NCBI RefSeq assembly: GCF_027887165.1
Contig: NC_077235.1
Span: forward strand, 4,553,818-4,617,817
Source: Monodelphis domestica
Taxonomy: Eukaryota > Chordata > Mammalia > Didelphimorphia > Didelphidae
Reading direction: 5' to 3'
DNA length: 64,000 nucleotides
Below the pieces are notes generated by a model, which was not told the DNA's origin, ran no database searches, and worked only from the letters and a program-made list of their open reading frames with translations. How positions within the stretch are numbered: the first letter of the stretch is position 1; each line of letters begins with the position of its first letter. This document shows, in pieces, positions 16,860 to 27,910 of the stretch. A program made the translations under genes and the position numbers.

Positions 16860-19800
16860 GAGTATGACACTAAATAAGTAAATTAATTTGGGTAGGATTG
16901 TCATTTTTATTATGTTAGCTCGTCCCACCCATGAGCAATTAATGTTTTTCCAATTGTTTAGATCTAGTTTTAGCTGTGTGGAAAGTGTTTTGTAGTTGTG
17001 TTCATATAGTTCCTGTGTTTGTCTCGGCAGATAAATTCCTAAGTATTTTATGTTGTCTAGGGTGATTTTGAATGGTATTTCGCTCTCTAATTCTTGCTGC
17101 TGAAATGAGTTAGAGATATATAGAAATGCTGATGACTTATGCGGGTTTATTTTGTATCCTGCAACTTTGCTAAAGTTGTTGATTATTTCAAGTAACTTTT
17201 TGGTTGATTCTCTAGGATTCCTCTTCATTAGAGGTGAGGTCTCCTTTTTCATCTTGGATACTGTCAATTTGGTTTATTTCTTTCCTTTTTTTTAATTAGA
17301 CTAACTAGTACTTTGTCTATTTTATTTGTTTTTTCAAAGTACCAGCTTCTAGTCTTATTTATTAAATCAATAGTTCTTTGACTTTCAATTTTATTAATTC
17401 TCCTTTGAGTTTTAGGATATCTAATTTAGTCTTCATCTGAGGATTTTTAATTTGTTCACTTTCTATTTTTTTAATTTGCATGCCCAATTCATTGACCTCT
17501 GCCCTTCTTAATTTGTTAATATATGAACTCAAGGATATAAATTTCCCCCTGAGTACTGCTTTGGCTGCATCCCATAGGTTTTGAAAGGATGTCTCATCAT
17601 TGTCATTTTCTTCAATGAAGTTATTAATTGTTTCTATGATTTGTTCTTTAACTAACTGGTTTTGGAGAATCGTATTGTTTAATTTCCAATTAATTTTCGA
17701 TTTACCTCTCCATGTTCCCTTACTAATTATTATTTTCATTGCATTGTGATCTAAGAAAGTTGCATTTATTATTTCTGCTCTTTTGCACTTGTTTGCAATG
17801 TTTTTTGCCCTAATACATGGTCATTTTTTGTAAATGTACCATGTGCTGCAGAAAAGAAGGTATATTCCTTTTTGTCCCTATTTATTTTTCTCCACATGTC
17901 TACTAACTCTAATTTTTCTAAGATTTCATTCACTTCTCTTACCTCTTTCTTATTTATTTTTTGGTTTGATTTATCTATTTCTAATAGAGGAAGGTTCAGA
18001 TCTCCCACTAGTATAGTTTTTCTATCTATTTCGTCCTTGAGTTCCTCTAGTTTCTGCTTTAGAAATTTGGATGCTATGCCATTTGGTGCATACCTGTTGA
18101 GTACAGATATTTCCTCACTGTCTATACTGCCTTTTATCAGGATGTAATTACCTTCCCTATCTCTTTTAACTAGATTTATTTTTACTTTGACTTTGTCTGA
18201 TATCATGATTGCGACTCCTGCCTTCTTTTTGTCAGTTGATGCCCAATAGATTTGGCTCCAACCTCTTACTTTCACCCTATGTGTATCTACCTTTCTCATA
18301 TGTGTTTCTTGTAAACAGCATATGGTAGGGTTTTGGACTCTAATCCACTCTGCTATTTGCTTGCATTTTATGGGTGAGTTCATTCCATTCACATTCAGAG
18401 TTATGATTACTAGCTGTGTATTTCCCAGCATTTTGATTTCTGCTCCTTTACCTGCCTTTTCTTCTTTCACTATTTCCTTCTACACCAATGTTTGCTTTTG
18501 AACAGTCCCCCTTGTTCCCACCCTTATTTTACTTCCCTTTCTACCCCCCTCCCTATTTATCCCCCCCTTATTTTCCCTGTAGTCTTTCTAAAATTAACCC
18601 CCCCACTCCCTCCCTCTCTTGTACTGCTTCCCTCCCCACCAGACCATTTGTTACCCTTCTACTCCCCTATAGGGTGCAAATCTATTCTCTGCCCCCAATG
18701 GATTGGATTGTTTTTCCCTCTTTGAGTCACTTTCAAAGCATGTAAAAGTTGAGTATTTCCTGTCTCTGACCTCTTTACCCTTCCAGTGTATTGATGTTCT
18801 CCCCCCTCCCACCATGAGCTTCTTTATGACATATAAATTTACCCCCATTTGTTTCTTTTCCCATTTCTTTTAATATTAACCTATTTTAAGCTCTAGTTAT
18901 ATATATATGCATACTCATGCGTATGTATTTTTGCATGCATATATCTATATACCTATTTATGTCTTGTCCTTTCATCCTATACAGTTTGTTGCTGTTCCCT
19001 CTAAGTATACTTCTTTTTGCTGCCCAGCTAATAACAACAGTTTTTAAGAGTTACCAACGACCTCTTTTCTTATAGGGATACATATCATTTTAACTTATTG
19101 AGTCTCTTAAAAATTTTTTTTGTTTTTCTTTTTTCCCCTCTTTTTTAATTACCTTTTGATGATTCTCTTGAGTTCTGTGCTTGGACATCAAATTTTCTGT
19201 TGAGGTCTGGTCTTTTCTTTAAGAATTCTTGAAATTCTTCTATTTTGTTGAATGACTATACTTTCCCCTGTAAGAATATAGTCAGTTTTGCTGGGTAGTT
19301 GATTCTTGGTTGTAGACCTAGTTCCCTTGCTTTCCGTAATATCGTATTCCATGCCTTTCTTTTTTTCAGTGTGGATGCAGCCAGATCCCGAGTTATCCTC
19401 ACTGTGGTTCCTTGGTATCTGAATGACTTCTTCTTGGCAGCTTGTAATATCTTTTCTTTGGTCTGATAGTTCTTGAATTTGGCCATAACATTCCTGGGTG
19501 TTGTCAGTTGGGGATTAAGTACAGGAGGTGATCTGTGGATTCTACCAATCTCCACTTTTCCCTCTTGTTCAAGGATTTCGGGGCAGTTTTCTTTAATAAT
19601 TTCCTGTAACATAATGTCCAGGCTTTTTCTTTTGTCATGGTCTTCTGGTAGGCCAATAATTCTTAAATTGTCTCTCCTTGAACGATTTTCTAAATCCTCT
19701 GTTTTGTGAATGAGATGCTTCATATTTTCCTCAATTTTTTCATTCTTTTGGTTTTGTTTTATAGCGTCTTGCTGCCTTGTGAGGTCACTCGATTCAAGTT

Positions 19801-21016
19801 GTTGTATTCTGGTTCTTAAAGACTGGATTTCATCCTTAGTTTTTGGTTGTCCTTTTCCTTTTGGTTGGATTTTCTTTGGAGGTCATCTTTCATCTTCTTC
19901 ACCTCATCTTTCTTCTGCTTTGCCTCATCTTTCATCTCCTTTGCCTCATTTTCCAGCTGGTTGATTTTGGCTTTCAAGACACTATTTTCTGTTTCCAGAT
20001 GACTTATCTTAGTTTTTAAGTTCTTTTCCCAATTGTCTTCAGCCTCTCTTAATTGTGTTTTGAATTGCATTTTGAGTTCTTCCAAAGCCTGTATCCAATT
20101 CGCTGGGATTTCTGATTTTTCCTTTGCTGGGTCCTCCCCCTCTGTTTCATTCGCTCTTTGCTCATTACCTGTGCAGAAGCTGTCTATTGTAATTTCTTTC
20201 TTCTTTTTCTGTTGTTTGCTCGAGTTTATCCCTTCTTTGCTCCCCATATTTGGCTGTGCTCTTGCTCCTCTCATTTTGTTTTTGTTTTGGGGCTGTCAGT
20301 CTCCCCTCTTGGAGCTTTGTCAGATCTCTTGGTACAGTCTCTAGGGGAGGAATGTTAGCTTCCCTGTACTCTGGAGGCTTTTGATTGGATTGAGTTCAAT
20401 TGGGTTGGGCTGTATGTGGTATGAAGCACTGAGGCTCTAAAGACTCCTGGAAGGCTGGGCTGCCCGCGCTCTCTCCAGTTCTCTCCAGCTGCTTCTCTGC
20501 TGTCCGCAAGTGCCTTTGCCCGCCTCCCTAAACTCTGAGGAGTTCTGATGGGATTAGTTCAACTGGATTGGTCTGGATGTGCCCAAGGCAAGGGTGAGAC
20601 TGGAGCCTGATGGAAGTACCCAGCCACCACCAGTTTCTCCCTGGCTTCCTCCACACTGTCCAAGCTGGATGCTCCAAGCCTGGCACCCCGCTGCTCACAA
20701 GGTAGACCCTGCAAACCAGCACCTTTGCCCGCTCAGAGGTTCCCGCTGCTGCTGGGGGCTCAGACCTCTGGGTTGTGGGGGAGGGGTCCTGGGACCTTCG
20801 CTCTGCCTTCCCCTTAGCCCTGAGTATTCTCGGATTCCGGCTTTTGGGGGACGTACCTTTTGATTTGAGTCCAGAAGGAGGGTTCCCCGCTTCTGTCCTG
20901 TTGTTCAGCTTGAATTTCAGTGCCCTGGGAGCATTCAGTCTGTATCGGTAAGGAAGGGTCTTCCACGAGGTCTGAACTTTTGCTGCTTGCTAAGCTGCCA
21001 TCTTGACTCCGCCCCC
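16860..21016 (-). mobile_element. L1 LINE: 5' end present, RT core and 3' end missing
   Basis: The 5' end on the minus strand is GGGGGCGGAGTCAAGATGGC (about 21016), the usual L1 start with a YY1-type AAGATGGC site. A 5'UTR is followed by ORF1 in two pieces (20274-19816 coiled coil; 19723-19256 RNA-binding part with NLRIIGLPE), split by a frame change. ORF2 follows: AP-type endonuclease at 18470-17769 (NVNGMNSP, CLQETHM, LVGDLNLPLLEID), linker 17739-17362, then a jump near 17230 straight to the post-RT segment ([34 protein letters not shown]). The FADD-bearing core is absent and the element stops near 16860 without 3'UTR or tail. It cannot move. Confidence 0.9.
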
Positions 21017-21039
21017 GAGACCTGAAGTCTTTTGGTCTA

Positions 21040-21450
21040 ACTAGCTGAGCCTTTTGTCTCTGCCCTGTTCTTCTGAACCCAGGGAGTTGACAGATTTATG
21101 CCCTGCTTCCCAGGTACTCCCTGCCAGGGCCCCCATTCTCCACACTGTGGAATGCAGTCATCGGATGGGGCTCCCTCAACCTCTCAGACCACTTGGTTCG
21201 AGCAGGTCTCCTAGAATCTCTGGAAACTTGTGTTCTAATCAGATGCCAATCACTGGGGTCTTTGGATAGTTTGCAGAACCTCTTAACTCCTCCCTGTTTC
21301 CCACCTTCCCAGAGCACTGCTCCCTCTTGAAGTGGAAGCCCTGCCCCTGCCCACTGGTGGGTGATGATTGATGAATATTGCAACCCCCTGGCATCGATTA
21401 AAGGGCCTTGTTGTTGCTCTTGGGTAGTCCTCCTCACTTGAGGTTCACGT
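21040..21450 (+). mobile_element. LTR-like block, left member of a pair
   Basis: Shares ordered blocks with 23700-24195: 'gagcaggtct..tctctggaaact', 'tctttggatagtttgca', 'cttaactcctccctgtt' and, near the end, 'attaaagggccttgttg' (an ATTAAA signal). Order and end signal suggest an LTR fossil, family unknown; it is broken and old. Confidence 0.4.
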
Positions 21451-22008
21451 AGCTGCTGTTGGAGGTGCTGTTGGAGGCATCAATGATGGTGCCTCAGTTG
21501 GCAGCAAAGTTTACCGATGTCTTTTTTGTGGCCTTGGCAAACATTTGCAGTTTCTGTACCCTCAACATTCCAGCATGGGATTGGCTCCGAGGACCTGTTT
21601 GCTGCTTTTCCCAATATTGGTGTGTGCTTGAGTAGGCCTGGGTGGGGGGGAACATGAGGTCTGGTTGAAGTCAGAAGAGGTGCAATAGAGAGAGGGTTGC
21701 AGGTTGGGCGTCTTGGATTCTCAGAGTGACTACCGGGCACCCATCTGTGGTGCCAAAGGGGTGTCAGGGGCGGGGGGGAAGATTGTTTTGTTTCATAATA
21801 GGATACTCAACTAGACTTTGTTTTATTACTCTGTCTGTGTTTTTTAAAGCACACTGTGTATTTTAATCCTTTTCCTTCCACTGATGCTATTTTGTTTCCT
21901 TGCCAGGTCTGTGAACTTTGGTGTTCTCTTCTGGGGTTTGAATGGGGTTAACTTTGGCATTTTATTTTACAGCTTAGAACTTTTCCACATTTTAAACGTC
22001 TTCATTTT

Positions 22009-22252
22009 TTTTTTTTTTAAATATATTTTATTTGGTCATTTCCAAGCATTATTCGTTAAAGACATAGATCATTTTCTTTTCCTCCCCCCCCCACCCCCCA
22101 TAGCCGACGCGTAAGTCCACTGGGCATTAGATGTTTTCTTGATTTGAACCCATTGCTTTGTTGATAGTATTTGCATTAGAGTGTTCATTTAGAGTCTATC
22201 CTCTGTCATGTCCCCTCAACCTCTGTATTCAGGCAGTTGCTTTTTCTCGGTG
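22009..22252 (-). mobile_element. 5'-truncated L1 insertion with perfect 17-bp target duplication
   Basis: TTAAACGTCTTCATTTT occurs at 21992-22008 and 22253-22269. Between them lies a poly(T) run (the minus-strand poly(A) tail) followed by L1 3' sequence ('ggtcatttccaagcatta', 'gtccactgggcattaga'). Perfect duplications mean the insertion is fairly recent. Confidence 0.88.
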
Positions 22253-22562
22253 TTAAACGTCTTCATTTTGCCACTTTTAGGGTATTTTTAGGCAAACTGC
22301 CTTTTCATACCAAGCGTGACTTATGTCGGCTCCAACCTTGATGAAGTGCCTGCCTTCTTGATTTTTCCCTTCTTTCCTCTCTGAAAGGTAACTGAGCCAA
22401 ATGATTTTAAGGCTGTCCCCTCATAGTTGTTCTAAGGCACATTACCACAGGGGTTGAGATGTCAGATGTTCAAATAATTTTAGCAAATACTGGTTAAGCT
22501 GCACTCAGGACTGGCACTTTCGTGTTGAGTACACAGGAGTAATGAATGAGTTCAAAACTTAT

Positions 22563-22745
22563 TGAGAGGCAGCTGGATGGCTCAGTGGATGGAGAGCCAA
22601 GTCCAGAGACAGGAGGTCCTGGGTTCCAATGTGACCTCAGACCCTTCCTAGCTGGGTGACCCTGGGCAAGTCCTTATCACTCTTCTGCCTTCAAACCAAT
22701 CTACAGTATTCATTCTAAGACAGAAGGTAAGAGTTTAAAAAAAAA
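22563..22745 (+). repeat. tRNA-type SINE
   Basis: 'gaggcagctggatggctcag', 'gacaggaggtcctgggttc' and 'aagacagaaggtaagagtt' followed by an A run. Confidence 0.88.
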
Positions 22746-23699
22746 CCAACTTATTGAAACTGACCTTTGCCAGTGGCTGGACTATTAAAATGGGCATTCA
22801 GAGATCCTGAATCATTGCCTTCCCATCCCCTTTAATAGGGCTGGCATCTGCTGTGGTTTCACATGATGCAATAATAAACAATATCAAAGTTTTAATGGTA
22901 CCCAGTGGTGAGGCATGCCCGTTGTAGCTGACAGCATGGACCAGTCAGTCAGCTCTTCATCTCATGCCTTGCAATAATTGAAAATCAAGTGTTAGAATTG
23001 GGGTTCAAATTTAAGCCATCAGTGCCATATTTGAGCAAAAAAAGGCCCCAAAGCTCCACAAATGTTCCACTGTTCCTTTTGGAGGATTTGGTCACAGGTT
23101 TTCCACCCTGAGAAACTATATGTACATTTTGCTGCTTCTCCTGATGGTATGTGAATTTTAAAACTGAGTTTATATAACAACAACTGCATAGCTAAACCTT
23201 TCCATGTTGGTCAAATATTTTCATGTGCCAGAGAGAGAAAAAAGTATGGCATACAGAGCCCACTTGTTCTTATTTTTCCCAAGACACTGTGGTTGTGCAC
23301 AGTCAGATTTTATTTTAATTCTCTAAAAGACCGATCTCTCAGACACTTTGAGATAGTCAGAGCCCTTGCCCACCTTGGGGAGATCCCTTTTGGCAAGTTT
23401 TCCCTCTCACCCTTTGAAACTGTCACAGGGTGTTGATAGCCCCCTTTTGCCCCAGGGCACCTCCCTCATCACCAAGGTTTCCCCTTTGTCCTACTGCTGG
23501 GCACTCAGAACCTCAGTCATTTTCTAGGCACTCAGCCCCACATCAATCTGTGTTGCAGCTGGAACTTGGAGACTGGTTCTACTGGAAAAGAAACCCACAC
23601 CAAGCCTGCCTGACCAGGCCGTCGGCAACAAAGCTGGAAGGAGGTGACAGCTGGATACATCTTCTCATCTGAAGAGGACCCCAACTCCTGAGAGGATGG
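22746..23699. other. Unassigned sequence, possibly LTR interior
   Basis: No reading frame with recognisable content. It lies between the two related LTR-like blocks, so it could be the decayed interior of one element, but I cannot show this. Confidence 0.3.
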
Positions 23700-24195
23700 C
23701 TCCGCTCACTTCTGGTGATTTCAAGCTCCAACTGACCCAGCAAAAGAGCAGCAGTGGACCACTTCCCCAAGACTCTGCATGTGGGCTGAATCACTGGGCC
23801 CAAGGTTCAACAGTACATGGAACTCTTCAACTCCTCCCTCGGCAGCATTCAGGAAACTTATCTTGCCCAAAAAGGGGAGATGGTCCAATGCAGGCATCAG
23901 AGGGGCTTCCTTGACTACATTGACCTCACAGTTAGAGCAGGTCCTGTGATGTCTCTGAAAACTCACTGCCCCTGGAACAGGTTCTTCTGACCAAGCTTCA
24001 ATTCCGGGGGCCTTTGGCTATTTTGCAAAATGACTTAACTCCTTCCTGTTGCTGTCCCTCCCAAGCATTCCTCATTATGCCCCTTCTGCTCCTGCCACTC
24101 TGGTGCTGTGTGGCCACTGTGTATTGCATTTGTCTTTGCTTCCATTAAAGACCCTTATTGATGCTACTCTGGTGATCCTCTTTATTTCAGGTTGA
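23700..24195 (+). mobile_element. LTR-like block, right member of a pair
   Basis: Homologous in order to 21040-21450, including 'agagcaggtcctgtgatg', 'gcctttggctattttgcaa', 'cttaactccttcctgttg' and 'ccattaaagacccttattg' just before the end. It may be the second LTR of one old provirus or an independent copy. Old and broken. Confidence 0.4.
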
Positions 24196-25505
24196 CAACA
24201 CACAGTATAATTCTGATCCCAAGGGGAAGGTCCTCTTTAACCCCGAGATTCAGAGCCATGAGTGCCATAGCATGGAAGGCTTTGAACATTTGTTTAAGGA
24301 ATTTGGACTTTGTCTCCTTGGCAATAGGAAGCCCCTAAGTTTTGTTTTGAATCAGGAATGCCAAGATTAGAGCTAGGCTTGGGGGAGATGAATCTGGGAA
24401 CCACTGGGGCTGAAAGAAGAAGTGAAGTTGTAACCCCTAAAGACTGCTGAACTTGGGATCCAAGCAAGCCCTGCATGCTAGTGCCAGATCTGACCCTGCC
24501 TGCCTTTTGGGGTTGCCAGATCATGCTCATGATTCATATTAAGTTTCTAGGTTGTTGGACCACCAACCCTTTTCAGCTGAATGTCATTTTACAGATGAGG
24601 AAACTGAGGCTTAGGGAGGTTGTGAACTGTTCAAATTTCCAACTTAAGTGGCAAGCTGTAACCCTAGATCTCTGTCTCTTCAGTTAGTGCTATTTCTACT
24701 CCCTAATAGTTTGTCTGACAAAGGTCTGAGGATGGTAGTGTATTGTAAACCCAATACAAGGTAACCATGTGATATGGTGGCCAAAATAACTAATTTGATT
24801 TTTGGTTGCATTGAGAGTCGTGGCATCCAGATTGAAGGGGTGGGGAGGAGGGGGTTCTACCACATTCTATCTTTAGGCTGAAGTAGGAGCGCTGTCAGAC
24901 ACAGAAGATGCCCAGGTCTTCCACTACGTCCTGGGCCATCACCAGTCATCCTGACTTTTGTCCTGTCATTGGACTTCAGGGACTGTGGAAGAGAGAGGGA
25001 GGACTTTCTGCAACTCTACCTTACTTCAACCCAATTCATGCACAAGTCGAGACATGACCCTGTGATGTCCTTGGCCATCTTCAAAGACAAAGGATAAACG
25101 GGGATCCTTCGTCAGCATATTTCATGTTCCGGGTTCAGTTTGGAGCACCACTTTTAGGGAGGACTTTGGGAAGTTGGAGAGTATCCATGTACAGGAGGGC
25201 AAAAGACCTCAACCAGGATAGGCCATATGATCCAGGATCTACTAGAGAAGAGAAGACTTTTTGGATTGATACCAGAGGCTGAACTAGCAGTGGTGGGTGG
25301 AAAGTGCAGAGGGGAAGATTAGAACTTGTGGTCAGGATGAACTTCCTCCCAAGGAGGATTATCCCCAAAAGAATGGGCTTCCTTCAGGCTCCCTCTGTGC
25401 CTTGAAGATTTCAAATAAAGACTGGACCGGACAACTGTGCTAGGGATGCCACAAAGAGTACAAGGAGCTCCTGTTCCAGTAGAGTGCCTTTGGGACCTAT
25501 TATGG
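24196..25505. other. Region without a recognised gene
   Basis: Contains a MER5-type patch (about 24580-24720) and a repeat-like stretch at 24900-25100 ending 'gtgatgtccttggcca' and 'caaaggataaac', which resembles a dispersed repeat I know from marsupial DNA but cannot name. No exon seen. Confidence 0.35.
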
Positions 25506-25513
25506 GCTGAGGC

Positions 25514-25860
25514 CAGTGATGGCAAACCTATGGCACAGATCCCAAAGATGGCAGACAGAGCACTCTCTGTGGGCATATGGCTGCCCCCCCCCAGAGTTAG
25601 TTACTAGAAAGGCAGAGAGACTCGAGTGGAACTGCTTCCCTTCCCCTCTCCACTGTGCCTAACATTTTTTCATATCCTCTGCCCAGCAACCCAATGGGAG
25701 TGCTTCCTCCCTCCCATGTCCGGGATAAGGGAGGGGGAGGGCATGGCATTCAGTGTGAGGGGGTGGGCACAGCACTTGGTGTCTGGAGGAGGGTGGGCAC
25801 AGCACTAGGTTTGGGGGGGTGGGGCCCAGCACTCCATCTTTAAAAGGTGCACCATCACTG
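25514..25860 (+). mobile_element. Non-autonomous hAT (Charlie-like) element, 347 bp
   Basis: Ends are CAGTGATGG and CCATCACTG, a perfect 9-bp inverted repeat. Flanks gctgaggc / acctaggc match at 5 of 8 positions, a possible worn target duplication. The interior has a short tandem of 'gggtgggcacagcact' units. No transposase. Confidence 0.8.
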
Positions 25861-26147
25861 ACCTAGGCTCTTTCTAAGCTCCTCTCTTCTACCCAGCTTC
25901 TGATTGGATGGGCCTGGGCTAGACTCTGGGGACGGAGGGATGGGGAAGGGACCTCAGAGCAAGAGATTAGGAAAGGGGTCTGGGGAGCAAAAATAGTCTT
26001 GATTGATTCAGCAGGAACCTGGGTGACTCAGGAGGGTGGGACTAGAGAAGGAGCTCAAATGGGGGGAACTTTTCTGTGACATGGAGTTTTAAACTATTCT
26101 GGCTTCCTTCCTGGCCCTACTTCCCACTCTTTTTTTATCCTTTACCT

Positions 26148-26670
26148 TGGGGGCAGCTGAGTGGCTCAGTGGATTGAGAGCCAAGCCCAGAGACAGGAGG
26201 TCCTGGGTTCAACTCTGGCCTCAGAGACTTCCCAGCTGTGTGACCCTGGGAAAGTCACTTGGCCCACCTTGCCTAGCCCTTAGCACTCCTGCCTTGGAAC
26301 CAATACACAGTACTGATTCTAAGACCCAAGGTAAAGGTTTTAAACAAAAAACTTCCCCTTCTGTCCTAGAATTTATACTAAATATGAGTTCCAAGGCAGA
26401 AGAGCAATAAGGGCTAGGCAAGGGGGGGGGGGGAATACTTGCCTGGAGGCTACATTTGAACCCAGGGCCTTTCTTCTCCAGGCCTGGCTCTATCACTGAG
26501 AGACTCCAGGACTGATTTGCTATTTCCCTCTCCAGCTCATTTTCCAGATGAGGAACTGAAGGCAAGCGGGTAAGTGACTTGCCCAGGGTCACCCAGTTAG
26601 TGATTGAGGAAGGGTTTGAACTCGCCTTTTGCACCGTGCACTATTCACGGCATCACTTAGCTGCTCCCCT
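26148..26670. repeat. SINE pair in opposite orientations
   Basis: A plus-strand tRNA-type SINE (26150-26345) is followed by reverse-oriented SINE sequence (26360-26670; 'ccaaggcagaagagcaata' and later 'cttgcccagggtcaccca'). Confidence 0.8.
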
Positions 26671-26799
26671 CTCCCTTCTTTTTAAGGCAGCCCTTCTTCC
26701 TAATGGATGGTTCTCTCTTCCTCCCTTCCTCTCTTCCCTTTCTCCAGTTCACACTTTCTTATTTTCTACAATGTCTCCACCTCACCTCTTTGGCCACGC

Positions 26800-27215
26800 C
26801 CCCATCACGCTCCTGGCCCGCCCCAGTTGCTACGCAACCTGAGGCGCGCAGCCAACCCCGGTGGCCAGTGGCCTGCAGACCTCCGGGCTGCGGAGAGCAG
26901 CGCCGGATGCCAGGCTGTAGAGACCCGGGCCGCGGCGGCCTGCCAGTCCTGGGCCGCTGTTCGTTCTTCCTTCTTACGCCATCGCCTTCCAGAGCAGGGG
27001 AGAGTGAGTGAATACGTGTGGACCCTAGGGGGCGGTTGTGGGGTAAGGGTGGAACCCCTAAGCTAGAGGCCCGATCGAGTTTGTCAGCAAGGCCCCCGCC
27101 CGCCTCCATTGCGCCCCTTGGAGGGGGGGGGGGTGGACCGTTGGCTCCTGCGCCTGCGTCAGCTCCCAAATCGCTCCTCACCAACCAGTATTGTCTTTGC
27201 GCCTGCGCATACTCT
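26800..27215 (+). promoter_or_regulatory. CpG-rich promoter of the five-finger KZNF gene
   Basis: A sharp rise in CpG. It holds the palindrome GTTGCTACGCAAC at 26826-26838 (RFX X-box type), a likely non-coding first exon ending at 27003 (GGGGAGA/gtgagtg, a strong donor), and an NRF1-type TGCGCCTGCGCAT at 27198-27210. Its position upstream of the KRAB exons and on the same strand suggests it drives them. The start site is not defined. Confidence 0.65.
26880..27003 (+). other. Likely non-coding exon 1 of the KZNF gene
   Basis: The donor at 27003/27004 is strong. The 5' limit is a guess within the CpG-rich block. No ATG-led frame continues into the next exon. Confidence 0.5.
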
Positions 27216-27269
27216 CCTGCTGGGTCCGGCTCAGTACCTGGGTCAGCACCATCTCTAACCCTAACCCTT

Positions 27270-27560
27270 AAAGCCTGACCAGTTTCCTGCCTTTCAAAGC
27301 CCTACCTCAGCCGCCACATGCTCCTGGAAGCCTTCCCATGCCCTTCCACCTCCATGACGTTGTTTCCTGTGCCAGAAATGTCCTCTCTTTTGCAGTGCCT
27401 GAATTCCTTTCTGTCCTTTAAAGCCCAAGTTGAGTGCCTCCAGGCAGTTTTCCCTCATCCCTCTGCCCAGTAGTGACCCTTTCCCTCCGACCACAGTTCT
27501 TTGTATTTTGCGAGCATTTATCATCCGATATCATTTGTTACTGAAGATTGTGTTCTTCCC
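27270..27560 (+). repeat. L2 LINE 3' fragment
   Basis: 'tcctggaagccttcccatgc', 'tgtgccagaaatgtcctct' and 'gagcatttatcatccgata' match the L2 3' body. Confidence 0.6.
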
Positions 27561-27714
27561 CTACTAGGCGGAAATTCCGCCCCTGATCGCCCCCCCCCCC
27601 ATCTGCACTCCTCATGTCCCCAGTACTCTTTGAATAAGCTACTGATAAGCCTTGTGTTTGGGGGAGTTGTGAGGATTGAGTCTGTAGCCTGCAGCTTTGC
27701 TCAAGCTGTCCTTT

Positions 27715-27910
27715 CCTTTTCTTTTCTGTTTGTTTGAATTCCATTTAAAAATTTTAAATATTTTCCCATATTGTGTCCCTCCCCCTCCCAGAGCTGAGAA
27801 GCAAGTCCACTGCGTTATACACTTGGTACCTAATGAAGCTGTTGTTTCAATGAGTCTCTTTGATGATTCCCTGGGATTTCCCAACCAAAGCATCACATCA
27901 GCTGATAGGA
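27715..27910 (-). repeat. L1 3' tail fragment
   Basis: 'attccatttaaaaatttta', 'tccctcccccctccc'-like text and 'cagagctgagaagcaagtcc' form a diverged marsupial-type L1 3'UTR in reverse. Confidence 0.45.

Noticed and set aside
27254-27270. ctaaccctaacccttaa, telomere-like
   Set aside because: Only two to three units; too short to call an interstitial telomere.
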